This document shows, in pieces, positions 22,738 through 33,949 of a stretch of DNA of 64,000 nucleotides; the stretch's first letter is position 1, and each line of letters starts with the position of its first letter. The DNA is taken from NCBI GenBank assembly GCA_001599815.1, contig BCIA01000003.1:3596001-3660000 (forward strand). The letters run 5' to 3'. Below the pieces are notes generated by a model that made no database searches, had not been told where the DNA came from, and saw only the letters and a list, made by a program, of their open reading frames with translations. The position numbers and the translations under genes were made by a program. The stretch is from Furcasterigmium furcatum (Eukaryota; Ascomycota; Sordariomycetes; Glomerellales; Plectosphaerellaceae).

Positions 22738-23882
22738 ATGGGTTCTCTAGGCCCCGAGGCAAAGCTCCCCTGGATCGAGACCCCCGTGATTCCCTCTCTG
22801 GAACTCTCACGGTCCGCAGGCTGGTATGACAGAAGCCCCTCACCTCTTCGCCCAGCGGTCCAGCTCACACACCCAGCAATGTCTTCCTCAAGCTTGAGAA
22901 CCTCCAGCCGTCCGGCTCCTTCAAGTCCCGCGGAGTAGGCAACTTCATGTTCCGCGCCGCCGCGGCCTCCCCCTCCCCAAACGTTCGCTACTACTGCTCC
23001 TCAGGCGGCAACGCCGGCCTCGCCTGCGCGACGTCCGCCCTGGCCCTGCAGCGCCCCTGCACCATCGTCACGCCCAACACCACGCCGGCGTACATGCTCG
23101 ACAAGCTCCGCCTCCTCGGCGCCCGCGTCGAGCAGGCTGGCAACTCCTGGATCGAGGCCGACACCCACATGCGGGAGAACCTCATCGCCCACGACCCGGA
23201 CGCCGTCTACGTCCCGCCGTTCAACCACCAGCACGTCTGGGACGGCGCGTCCACCATCGTCAAGGAGCTGGCCCAGCTGCCCAAAAACGTGGACGTGCAC
23301 GCCATCGTCGCCTCGGTCGGCGGCGGCGGCCTGCTAAACGGGCTGATGCAGGGCGTCGAGGAGATGGACGGCTCCGAGGAGGGTCATGTTCCATGGCCCA
23401 GGGGCAAGCCGCCCACCGTGGTTGCGGTCGAGACTCTCGGGGCGAACAGTCTCAACGCGAGTATCGAGGCCGGGGAACATGTCACTCTTCCGGGGATTAC
23501 GTCTATTGCAATTAGCCTGGGGGCTGTTCGGGTGTCGGAGAAGACGTTCGAGTGGGCGCAGCGCAAGGCTCGAATGGGGCCCAAGCGAGCCGTTGCATCG
23601 GCGGGAGAGGGCCCTGCTGGGCTGGAGGGGGTGGTTGTGAGTGATGCCGAGGCTGCCATGGCGTGTGTGCGGTTCGCGGATGATGCCAGGTTCGTGGTAG
23701 AGCCTTCTTGCGGTGCAACGATCGCGACCTGCTACAACGGCGCGTTGAGGGAGAGGCTCGGTGCCGGGCTGACGGACGAGGAGTGGCGAGGGAGGAACGT
23801 GGTGCTCATTGTGTGCGGTGGCTCTCTCGGGACGCTGAAGGTGCTTGAGGAATACCGGGAGAAGTATTCGTCGATGGTGTGA
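22738..23882 (+). CDS. CHA1: Catabolic L-serine/L-threonine dehydratase (PLP)
   Basis: This is a fold-type II PLP enzyme that deaminates L-serine to pyruvate and L-threonine to 2-oxobutyrate, in amino-acid catabolism. Exons are 22738-22823 and 22877-23882 (intron 53 bp), giving 363 aa. The PLP lysine is K45 in PSGSFKSRG. The phosphate/carboxylate loop is SSGGNAGLA (from residue 70). The Gly-rich cofactor loop is SVGGGGLLNG, and the C terminus contains LIVCGGSLGTLKVLEEY. Intron removal restores the conserved AGCNVFLKLENLQPSG run, which supports both the splice and the start. Length agrees with yeast Cha1. In yeast CHA1 is induced by serine/threonine; nothing comparable is provable here. Confidence 0.93.
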
Positions 23883-24020
23883 GGCACTCAGGTCAGGGGC
23901 ACCGGGAGTGATACATAGACAGCCCTTGGGAGTAGAGCATGCTAGAAGGTCAAGAGGAACATGCACGGCATATTCAGAATAGATAATTTGGTTTTCATAA
24001 TATTAAATCCCCGGCAGGAC

Positions 24021-24878
24021 TCATTTCGTCGGTCTGGCATACTTGACCTCACGGTACGTCGCCGCCTCATCCTCTCTCCATGGCAGTTTGCTACTCCTCC
24101 CCTCCTCGTTCGAAGAGTTCACCAACGACACAAAGTCTTCGAGCACCATCTCCATCTCTCCGAAGTAATTAACACCTCCCTTCTGCGAAAAGCCCACCCT
24201 CTTGAATAGTGCCACGCTCTTCTCATTGTCCGCCTTGATCTTGGCCATCAAGCCCCTCAACACCGGCTTTCCGCTCACCGCACTGCCGCCGCCCCTGGTA
24301 TGCTCCTCCAGAATAGAGCCCAGGTTGCGGTGGACATACTCCATCAGAGCTGTCACGGCCCCGAATCCCATCCCCTTTCCTCGGTCGCCCTTCTCAGCGA
24401 CCATGACATCGATCTCGCCGACGTACTCGGCCCGCCCTGACGGCTCGTCCTCGTCGTCCCCGTCGAAGGGATAGAGGAAGAAGTTGACATCCCCTACCAT
24501 TCTATCATCAGCATCGGCATTGCCGGCAGTGACCTCGGCGGATTCAGGCTGGGGCTGGCAGATGATGAAGGTGAGCTTGTCATGTGACGTCCGCCAGGAG
24601 GCCTGGTTCTCATATTCCTCTTCGAGGGTCAGAGGCTCGGATGCTGTGGCCGCTTGGATGTCCTGATTTAAGGAAAAAATTAGCCCCAGCCTAGGTTCTA
24701 AGGACACGGCCCATGATTCTTACCGCATCGCTCATCCAGTCGTGATACTTTGCGACATGTCGGGCTTCGTACGGGACGAGGGTTACCCGTGGTGTCAGGA
24801 TTGCTGAGAACCTGTTCAGTAATCGAGCGAATACGGAAGGGCATATGAGTACTCACATGTGTGCTCGTTGACTCGCAT
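24021..24878 (-). CDS. NAT9: N-acetyltransferase 9-like GNAT protein
   Basis: Exons are 24857-24878 (22 bp), 24724-24803 and 24021-24662, with introns of 53 and 61 bp, giving 247 aa. The assembled N terminus MRVNEHT..LTPRVTLVPYEARHV followed by KYHDWMSDADIQAATASEPL is the NAT9 hallmark. The GNAT core follows: GDVNFFLYP, then YVGEIDVMVAEKGDRGKGMG (acetyl-CoA pyrophosphate loop region), then GLMAKIKADNEKSVALFKRVGF. NAT9 has been linked to microtubule stability in animals; the fungal role is not established. It lies in tandem downstream of the mitochondrial Met-tRNA synthetase gene on the same strand. Confidence 0.9.
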
Positions 24879-25177
24879 GGTCTTGATTGCACCTCGCCAG
24901 CGCGCGGGTGTGTTCGAGGTCAGACAGAGAGTGGACGAAGACGAAGCTGAGTGAAATTTATGCGGGGTCTTTGGTCTCCGCCGCAACGCTCACTGCCTTA
25001 GAGTTCGCGATCACCGCCAATTCAGGGGTAATTGAGGACGGATGATAGTACTTAGGTTGTAAGAAGTTTCGGTTTATTTTACATGGTTGTCAATCAAAAC
25101 GCTCTCTTCATGGTTCCTGCCTTCTCCCTATTTTACAAAGCGACACAGTATTGTACAAGGCATCTCATATTCGCGGC

Positions 25178-27000
25178 TCAGTCGTCCGCTGGCGGCGGCG
25201 GAAACAGTGCCGACCACTTGCCCTTGCTGAGCTTCTTCGGGTCTTTAGCCTGGCCGTAGTCAAAGTCCCTGCGGAAGCCCGCATAATCAAACGTCCTCCG
25301 GTCGCTCTTCACACCGAGCACGTCCAGCATTTCGCCCATCTTGCCAGGCATGAACGGCTGCAGGAGGATGCCCGCCACGCGTAGCGCCTCGGCGCAGTGG
25401 TAGACGATCTCCAAACGGTCGTCGCCGGTTACATTCCAGGGCTCCGAGAGGGTAATGTACTTGTTGGCCTCGCCCAGGAGCTTCATTGCCAGCCGGATGG
25501 CCGTGTTGGGGTTCAGCTTCTCTTCCATGGCGACTGCCATCGCGGGGGCAGTAGATTTTAAGAGCTCCAAGAGCTCGAGGCGCTCTGCACGGGTATGTGA
25601 TGAACCTTCCGCGTCCTCTGGCTGCGATTCTCCCCAGGCCACGGCGTCGCTGACTTTCCATCCTTTCGCTCTCGTCACTCTGCTCAGCATGTTGCCCAGG
25701 GTGGACCGCAGATCCTTTTCGTGCCGTGCGAAAATCAGAGAGTTCTCGTAGTCCGAGTCGTTCTCGATGCCGCCATCATGGAGCATGAAGTACCGCATCG
25801 TGTCCAAACCCCACCGGTCGATGGCGAAGAAGGGGTTCACAACGTTGCCGACAGACTTGGACATCTTCTTCTTGCCCAGCGTCCAGTGCGCATGCGACAG
25901 GAGCTGTTTCGGCGGTGGAAGCTCCAGGGCCAAGAGTAGTGCAGGCCAGTACACGCCGTGAAAGCGCAAAATGTCCTTGCCAATGATCTGGACGTCCGCG
26001 GGCCACCCGCCCTTGTGCTGCTCGCCAGGGGCCCAGTTGGGGAAGCCAGCCTTCGTGAGGTAGTTGATGAGCGCGTCTACCCAGACGTAGATGGTCTGTG
26101 ACGGGTCGTCCGGCACGCGGATGCCCCATTCCAGTCTCGACACCGGCCGCGAGATGGACAGATCCTCCAGATTGTTCTTAACCCAGCTCACCACCTCGTT
26201 CATCCTCGACCTCGGCACGATCCAGTCGGGGTTCTCCTCGTAGAACTTGAGCAGCTGGTCCTTCAGTGCCGTCATCCGGAAGTGGTAGTTCCTCTCCTCA
26301 ATCCACTCGACCTCTTTACCGGACACAATGGACGCCATGATCGCCCGGCCAGTCTGCGGGACGACTGTCCGCTCAATCTCGCTCTCCGAGTAGAAGCACT
26401 CGTCGCTGACGCAGTACCACCCCTTGTGTGTCGTCTCGTAGATGAAACCCTTCTCTCTCAGGAGAAACCAGAAGTGCTGAACCGCGTCGATGTGGTCGGG
26501 ATCCGTAGTCCGCACGAAGAAGTCGTTGTCGAGCCCGCAGACGCGAGCAAGGTCGCGGAACTTCTCGGCGTTGCCGTCGCAGAACTCCTTCGAAGGTATG
26601 CCCTCCTGCGCCGCTGCTCGCTGGATTTTCATGCCGTGTTCGTCCGTGCCGGTGCAGAGGAGGGCTTTGCGCTGTCGGAGCGTCTGCCAGCGTTTGAGGG
26701 CGTCGCCGAGCATCATCGAGTACATGTGGCCTACGTGAGGAGCTGGGGGAGCCGGTCAGCTTGTGCAAACATGGGGGGATAGTCCGGCATACAAGCATTG
26801 ACGTAGAAGATCGGCGTCGTCACATAGAACGGCTTCGATGAGTCGTCTGAGCTACTGCTCGCAGCTCGTCGCGTGATGCGCCCATGGGAGCAAGTCGGAC
26901 AGACCCAGGATGGGCGAACCAGGGGCGATGAGAATCGGGAGTACAGACCGCGAGCTGCAGAGAGCCTCAGCGGTCTCATTGAGCCTGCGCGAGAACCCAT
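25178..27000 (-). CDS. MSM1: Methionyl-tRNA synthetase, mitochondrial
   Basis: This class I aminoacyl-tRNA synthetase charges mitochondrial tRNA-Met. Exons are 26793-27000 and 25178-26742 (intron 50 bp), giving 590 aa. The N terminus is rich in Arg/Ser/Ala/Leu without acids (MGSRAGSMRPLRLSAARGLY), as expected for a mitochondrial presequence. The HIGH-type motif is PHVGH (71-75), created by the splice join. GTDEHGMKIQ follows and the KMSKS loop is at about 362-366. The length and the lack of C-terminal appended domains fit the mitochondrial rather than the cytosolic enzyme. An alternative start at 26979 (MRPLRL) would keep most of the presequence. It is divergent from the Mtr2-like gene. Confidence 0.93.
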
Positions 27001-27381
27001 TGATCACATATACGTTTCGAGTGCTGAGTGGTTTTGTCGGATTTGGAGACCGAAGCTCGCGACCTGAAATCGGGTGACAAGGTGAATTCTGGGGTGCACT
27101 GTGTCGCAAATCCCTGATGGATAACTGTGTTGAAGCTCTTATCGGGGTAACTTTTTGGCCCTGCCCCACTACTAACGCTTGTGACGTCCCTGTGCCTGGA
27201 ATCTCCGTCGCGATCTTCACTTCTGCAACTCGACATAACTAGCTGCTCCTCCACCTCTGCTTTCGCACCCACCATCAGCGGAAGCCCGACTGTCTGCAAC
27301 CCAAAGAACTCCCAAATCGCGTTGTCGAGTCGATACTTCATACCCACCCACCAAAACCCAGCGCCTCTCGAAGCCGGCGCA
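27001..27381. promoter_or_regulatory. Divergent promoter MSM1 / MTR2-like
   Basis: This 381 bp is shared between two divergent genes. It is C/T-rich on the Mtr2 side just before the start. No gene lies in it. Confidence 0.4.
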
Positions 27382-28030
27382 ATGTCTCTACCTTCGCGCG
27401 AAGTTCAGATCAAGCAGGCCAGCGACAGTACGCCTCCCTCACCTCCTCCTCCTACCGGGCAACCTTCCTAACAGCCACCCAGCGGCCAAGATTTTCGTCG
27501 ACGCATACTACGATGCCCTCAACCGCCGGCGTCCCACCGTCTCCCTCCCGCCCTTCTACACGACCGCCTCCAAAGCCTACGCCGACCACCTGCCCGACAT
27601 CTCCATCAACGGTCTGCAGATGACCTCCCCGGCCGACTTTGCCAAGCTCCTCGAGGATAACTATCTCGACGACGATGCCGCCGCCCAGCCGCCCACGGGC
27701 CCCGCGTCGACCGCCACAACAACCCCGCGCGGCGTCGCCCCTCCTCAGGTCCAGTACGAGATCGAGGCCTTCGACGCCCACGTCCTCAACCCGGACTTCA
27801 CCGTCGCCGCGCCGCCGGGGATCCTCGAGACTAAGGACGCAAAGGGCGCCAAGTGCAGCGTGCTCACGCAGGTTACCGGCCGCGTGCGCTACGGCCGCGG
27901 CCGCGATGCGCCGATGAAGACGTTCAACGAGACCTTCGTCCTCGTGCCGAACTGGGACGCGTTCGGGAAGAATGCGCCAAAGGGCATGAGGAGGTGGCTG
28001 ATCATGAGCCAGAACTTCAGGGCGCTGTGA
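27382..28030 (+). CDS. MTR2: NTF2-like mRNA export factor (Mtr2/NXT type)
   Basis: Small NTF2-fold proteins of this type dimerise with Mex67/NXF1 for nuclear mRNA export. Exons are 27382-27427 and 27483-28030 (intron 55 bp), giving 197 aa. Key stretches are AKIFVDAYYDALNRRRPTV (first NTF2 helix), ISINGLQMTSPADFAKLL, and the terminal sheet FNETFVLVPNWDA followed by RRWLIMSQNFRAL, which is the fungal Mtr2 signature as I know it. An Ala/Pro/Thr insert at about residues 110-130 is typical of low-complexity loops. The nearest AG to the branch site (CCTAACAG) gives the wrong frame; the next AG, 11 nt on, restores the fold's first helix. An NXT1-type assignment remains possible. Confidence 0.8.
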
Positions 28031-28290
28031 GGGATGGTTCGCGTCCGTATCTGGATTCTGGCTGGCCGGGGAATCGGACCGGTATTTGTTTTGTGTGGAG
28101 GACGAACAAGGCGACACGACCTCCGTGGACCTTGGGGTAGGAGGAGTGTGACAGGAGTTTTGGATGGGGGAAAATGCATGGACTGCGGCGTTTCGGGGGG
28201 GAAAGCGAACCAGACATCTCGGTAGAGATAACAACTTGGAATTACCAACATGGCTCGGCATACTCATATTTCTCATATCAAATCACGACT

Positions 28291-30062
28291 CTACGCAGCG
28301 GCGATCTGCAGCTTCCTGTACTTCCAGTACCCGGCCCTCACGGGATCCCACTTCTCCGCCAGCCGGTCCAGGTACCGCGCCGCCCTGTCGCCCTCGCCCT
28401 TCTCGGCGTACACGTCGGCCAGGAAGTCGAGGGCGTGGCTGCTCCTCACTTCCTCCTCGGCCCCCTCCCCACCCTCGATGCCCTTGACGAACTGCACCGC
28501 GAACTCCTCTTCGCCCGCGAGCTTGCGGCCGCCCTTGACGAGGACGCCGCGCAGGTAGTTCCACGTGGCCTGGTTCTGCGGCGCGATGAGGGTCTTCTCC
28601 TCCGCGTAGCGGATCTCCCTGTCCACCACGTCGGCGGGGATCTTGGGGTCGTGCTCCGTCGCGTGGGACCCGGGCGTCGAGTGCGCGGGGTCCGAGAAGA
28701 CGAGGAAGAAGCGGTGGCTCCAGGCCGAGTTGTTGCGCACGTCGTCCTCAATGAGGGACTGCGTGGCGCCGAGCTCCTGGGGGTTCCACATGCCGAGCTT
28801 GCGCACGAGGTACTGCCGGTAGCTCCAGACGTGGTAGTTCTTGGTGTCCTCCTCAAGCATGACGCGGATGAAGTCGGCCTCGTTGCGCGCGAGCTTCTTT
28901 ACCTCGTCGGGCTGCGCGGCGATTTTGTCGTACAGGTGGTCGAGCAGGAGCTGGCGGTGGTGCCAGATCTGGTAGTTCTTGAGGTGCTCGAGCGAGACGC
29001 CGTTAAGCCACTTGAACTCGTCCTCGAGGGGGATGTTGAGGGCCTGGACGATCTTGAAGCGGAAGAGCCAGACGGTGTAGTGCGCCGGGTTCATCTCGAT
29101 GACGTTCTCTGTCAGGCGGAGGGTGCGCGGGGAGTACTCCTCGGCGACCATGACGGCGCGGAGGTAGCTAATGACTGACGGCAGGGTTAGCAGAGCAAGT
29201 AGATCAGGAGGGAGTGACCAGGGCAAACGCACTTTCGGTGTAGTCATCGGGGTACGCAATAGCAGCCAGCGCCCCCTCGGGGTCGTTCACCGGGATAGGC
29301 ACCACATCATCCCACTCGGGGTCCGTGGCATACGGGCCCATCTTCTCCCCGTACAAGTCGCTCTTGAGCTCGGCCATCTCCTTTCTTCGCAACTTCTCCT
29401 CCTCGATGTCGTCGTCGGTGACTTCGTACACGGTCCCGTCGGGCCTCGTGTGTCCCTTGGCCGCGAGCTCCCTCTTCTGCAGGAAACGGCGGTGCAGCGC
29501 TTCGAACGCGGCTAGGCTCGCCTTCTTGAGAGCGCGCTGCTCGAACTGCTCGATGGACAGGCCTCCAATGTCCCGTCCGAGCTTGTCGACGCCCCAGCTG
29601 TAGTCGCGCTGCTGCTTCGAGAGGCGGCGCGCGGGGAGGGAGTCCTTGCTTGCCTGTTTCCAGAACTCGCGTTCGGCCTTGTTGCTGAGCGGGAGCTCCT
29701 TGGAGGCGACGCGGCGGACGAGGGAGGCGTTGATGTAGGTCTGGCGCTCCGGCTGGGAGAGGGCGTGGATGCCGCCGGCGTCTTCGCAGCGCTTTGCGAG
29801 GGGGTTGGTCTGGTAGAAGCGGTAGCGCGTGCGTTCGGCGACTGTGGTCGGAGCGGGTAGCTCGGATGCTTTGCCTGTGGTCGAGTGGTGAGCGTCTGGA
29901 CGGACTGACTGGGAGGAGGAGGAGGGGTGATGAGGGGTAGGGAATTATATCGAGCCAGCCGGATGTGCCTGAAGGGAGACCTGAATGGCGAGCGAACAAT
30001 ATGAACATACTCTTGGGATCAGCTTCCTTGGCGGTGGAGCTGGCTTTGGCTTTCGGTGGCAT
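28291..30062 (-). CDS. RAM2: Protein farnesyl/geranylgeranyltransferase alpha subunit with ~190-residue N-terminal extension
   Basis: This is the alpha subunit shared by farnesyltransferase and geranylgeranyltransferase I, which prenylate CAAX proteins. Exons are 30011-30062, 29233-29874 and 28291-29174 (introns 136 and 58 bp), giving 525 aa. Another ATG at 30077 adds five residues. The canonical subunit begins near MGPYATDPEWDDVVPIP and contains about five PPTA repeats, including MNPAHYTVWLFRFK, NYQIWHHRQLLL, NYHVWSYRQYLV, NSAWSHRFFLVF and QATWNYLRGVL. The preceding ~190 residues are in the same uninterrupted exon. They are charged, with no domain I recognise, for example FYQTNPLAKRCEDAGGIHAL and KQQRDYSWGVDKLGRDIGGL. 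This could be a real extension, a gene fusion, or a second protein translated from the same mRNA. An internal ATG at the canonical start has a good context (AAGATGG). Confidence 0.85.
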
Positions 30063-30077
30063 GTCTGGAGAGCTCAC

Positions 30078-30589
30078 GGGAGCATTGTTGCTTGGGGTGA
30101 AAGTCTGCTGGAGTCGTTGGTCCGGCCTGACACGAGGATCAACTTTCTCTGGGGAAGGCGAGCTAGCTACCTAAGGTACCCCACCCTGGATGCACTGTGT
30201 CACTCCAGCGGACCGGCCCCCTAGCCCGGAATAGGGGTAACAATGTGAATGGCTTCATGAACAATAGTCCACTCCCATACGTCCTCATATCGCCCTTGCT
30301 TCGAGCCCACCGCAAGTCTGGATCTATGAATGGAAACAGAAGCCAAGTCAAGGAACCGCAAGGTAAGTAATTCTCTACAAAGCCATGGCAAGCCAGCCCC
30401 TCCCTTCCAAGGCCCTGCCTGTTTGCCTCCCTGATACTCCTCCCCGATGATGCCCAGTATTAGCTGTATAGCGCCGACATAATGTACAAGAAACCTGTCA
30501 AGTTTCTCTTTCATCCGCACACCGATTAAGTCCTTGGCACACAGATCCCCCTGGCCGGTCTGTCTAGATCCATTACGGGCTGGCCTCTC
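30078..30589. other. Intergenic, tandem RAM2 and ERG12
   Basis: This 512 bp lies between two same-strand genes. It would hold the mevalonate kinase 3' end and the RAM2 promoter. No conserved frame is visible. Confidence 0.4.
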
Positions 30590-32186
30590 CTATGCCTCTT
30601 CGCTCTCGACCCTCCAGAACTTCCAGCCCTCGCGCTCGCCCGCGCCACCGTGGACGCCCACCAGCTTCTCGACGCCCTCGTTGCCCTCGGCGTTGAGGAA
30701 CTTCTCCAGGTTGATCTCCATGCCACCCTCGTGATCCTCGTCCATGCCGTTCTTGAGCACCGCGGGCCATAGCACGCCCACGCCGTCGCCGCCCAATGTC
30801 GTGACGAACTTTTGATACCCCTCTTCCTCCAGCTGCTCATCCAGCGCCTCGATCTTGTCCGCCTCCACGCCCGGCCGCAGCAGCGTGATGGAGCACCCGC
30901 CGCCACCGGCACCCGTGAGCTTCGTCCACCCAATGTCCTGGTGGTCCACCAGCTCCCTCACCCTCTCCAGCCGGGGATGCGACACCCCTAACGCCACCAA
31001 CAGCCCGTGGTTGATTGTCATCAGCTCTCCCAGCTTACGCAGGCTCACCTCCTCTTCGCTGTCGAAATCCTCATCGTCGATGAGCGCGTTTGCCGACTGT
31101 GTGACCTTGTCAATCGCGTCCAGGATGCTCCCCACCAGCTTCGGGTGCACCTCCTTGAGCTTCCCGACCTTGGCGACCTCGTGAGCCGTCGACTTGGCCT
31201 GCTTCGTGTCGATGAGCAGCAGCGGCAGCTCGGGGAAGTCCCACAGCGGCCGCACGGTGGGGGGCCTGTTATAGTCTGTCCGCTGGAAGACGACGGCCTT
31301 GCCCTGCGCGGAAACGGTGTTGTCGACGCCCGAGGGGTTGCCATGGATGCACATCTCGTATACGAAGGCCCACCTGTTGATGCGCTCGAGCTGCAGTCGC
31401 GCTTCGTCTGAGGGCTGGTCCGGGTGCGGGCCGGAGAGTGTTCGGAGCTGGAGGAGGAGGGCTGCCGCGACGCAGACGGCGATGGAGGCGCTGCTTCCGA
31501 GGCCGGCGCCGATGGGGATGGTGGAGCGTAATGTGTAGAAGCAGCCGGGGAAGGACTGGTGGCCGAGGGAGAGGAAGAGGTATAGGAAGCCGAGGGCGGC
31601 CATCTGGTGGATTTTCCTCGTGTCGGGGGACTTGTCGGGGGAGATGTCCGTCAGGTGTGGCTGTACCGCGGCGACGAGCTGGGGATCGAGCTCTGTGACG
31701 AGGCTGTAGTAGAACTTCTTCTTCTCCTTGCTGTGGAAGATGGGCCACGGCAACTCGTCGATGTTCCACGTGTGCTCGAGGTCGATGTCGGGGAATCGCA
31801 GGGTGACTGTCCGCTTAGACTTGGAGAGCGAGGTGACGAGGAGGTACGACCGCATGGAGATTGCGGCGGCGATTGCGGCCTGTGTCGTCGCACGACATGC
31901 GCGTTAGCAAGGCATCGACATGTTTGCGACAGAAGCTGCCGTGGCTGCCGCGCGGCGCTGGGATATGGCCGGTACGCACCTTTCCATGGACGACGGCGTG
32001 CTCTCCAAAGACAATGACCTTTCCCGGGGCCGAGACCATGAAGGCGGGAGCCATTGGGCTGGACTGCTTGCGCTCCATCTTCTGTCGGTGGGTGAGGCCG
32101 CTGGAGCTGCCGTTGACGTATGCGCTTCCGCCGGCACCGTTCATGCCTTCGACCGTGTTTCTCATATCAGGCGTTCGAACAGCCAT
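30590..32186 (-). CDS. ERG12: Mevalonate kinase
   Basis: This GHMP kinase phosphorylates mevalonate in the cytosolic isoprenoid pathway that feeds sterols, dolichol and prenyl groups. Exons are 31980-32186 and 30590-31879 (intron 100 bp), giving 498 aa. The N-terminal motif APGKVIVFGEHAVVHGK (from residue 53) is joined by the splice to AAIAAAISMRSYL. The ATP-binding GHMP motif IPIGAGLGSSASIAV is at about residue 190-205. The C-terminal GHMP motif TGAGGGGCSITLL is present. The N-terminal ~50 residues before the core are low-complexity and not conserved, so ATGs downstream of 32186 are possible starts. It is in tandem with the prenyltransferase subunit that uses its pathway's products. Confidence 0.93.
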
Positions 32187-33949
32187 GGACCGCACGGAAT
32201 GCGCAGGGAGCCGGGGGGGCAGGCAGGAGGAGGGCAGCAGTTGCAGGCGGCGTGTCGGTCGTCTGTCTCTCGGGAGGGGCCCAGAGACGAGTCAGGTGTG
32301 TCTTGACAAGCGCGTCCGAGATGGTGTAAGTGGATCTGCCCGGAGACAAAGGGGGACGGGACAGTGGGTGGGCTTCTGGAGGTGGTCAAGTGGAGGCCGC
32401 CGGACGAAGCAATTATTCCAGGAGAGACAATGTGTTTGAGGAAGCCGAGTAAACCGGGGAGCAGAGGTGAGGTTGTCGTCAGCAGATGTTGAGGAGAGGA
32501 AAATAATGGTGTGGTAGAGTCTGTCCGGATTCTGGCCTGCTGATGGCAGTGCAGTGGATGGTCAGTAATACAGATAATTTCATTAGACGACCAGGGCACT
32601 TTTTCCGCCTAGCTCGAGCCTAGCTTCAGCGATCTCCCCCGGATTGCTTCCAGTGGCTGGGGCCTGGACCTGCTGATCTGGGAATAGGGGGCACGGGAGT
32701 AACTTCCTACGACGGGCAGCAGGCTGAAAGCAAACGTTGGATCCCGCCGTGAAAGCGGCTGGAACACGGACATCCATCGCCAGGTACCTCGCAACTTTAT
32801 GGGTGTCCGATGACGACGTGCTGAGGCGGTCCTTGTCCTGCCATGGGGCGGGGACGGGAGAGAACGTGAGGTGCTGCGCTGCGGTTGGGACGGAAATGCA
32901 GGCCATCGCCCGCCAGACCTGAAATTGTGCCTGAAATCACCCCTCATTGGTGGCGCAGGGGCCCGTTGCAGCTTGTTCCTGCCCTGTACTCGGTCTTGGC
33001 CAGCGTCGTCGTAAGTATGGAGGCTTGGAAAGGGGGGGTCGCGGTACCAGTTCAGCGGGTGTCAGGCTCGGCAGCCCCCGAGTATCGACCAGGGGGTGTG
33101 AGGATGCAAGGTACTTTCATCTCGACCATCCATGGAAGAAACATGAACGAGTCGCTTCGAATTGCGCAACACCATCATCGTACTCGTAACGGCTCCCGCG
33201 TGATTAGGTGCTGACGGGAAGCCACAGACCGCCTCAGCGAGGCCTATGAGAGCTGAAATCTGGGAGGCTGCTCATCATGTCTTAGGAGGGGCTGATGACG
33301 CTGAGACTACGCTTATTACTTCAATGGACATCGAGAAAGATCACTTGACAGACTTCATCCCCGCACATTCAGCCCTGCCGTGTCTCATCCATGCCATCAC
33401 TCGGGTTCATTCCAAGACTCCCTCCCTACCGGACACTGGAAGCTCATCCATCTCTCTTTGGCCCAGGCTGAGAGGTCCGATGCGACTCTCCGCCGCTGAT
33501 CCCGGAACATCCGCCGTCGCACAACTCCGGCTCGGGAGACACGTCAGAGAGCACAGAGACTGAGCACTCCTGCTTGCTTCTGTCTATCTGCACTGTGAAT
33601 CGGCCATATCTCACTGAACATCTCATTGCCGTACACCTGACCTTGAACTGGCCTGGCCCTCTTGCTGCGTCAACACGGCGGTCGGCACTCGTGAGTCCGT
33701 AGACCCGCGATCCCCTCATCGGCCCACCTCCGGCTCATGCCCGACCTGCGTCGTAACCCGCTCGGAGCCTGGTTGATCACCGCACGAACGAACAATTAAG
33801 CCCGGAACGACTGGCCACGCTTGCACTACACTCACGCTACAGTTTCACTCAGGTTACTCGTATATCATTTCTAGCCTCACTCTCATGAACACAGCCCGCC
33901 CTGAGGCATCCATCCCGCCGTATCACAAACCTGTAACGTCACCCTCGCC
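32187..33949. promoter_or_regulatory. Divergent region ERG12 / ABM-like gene
   Basis: This is 1.76 kb between divergent starts. Only short frames without conservation are visible on either strand. It must contain both promoters. No repeat or RNA gene was recognised. Confidence 0.4.

Noticed and set aside
28174..29178. 334-codon plus-strand frame
   Set aside because: Antisense to the PPTA repeats of farnesyltransferase alpha.
29307..30077. 256-codon minus-strand frame over the prenyltransferase gene
   Set aside because: It reads through the first intron and then an alternative phase; the spliced frame gives the conserved protein.
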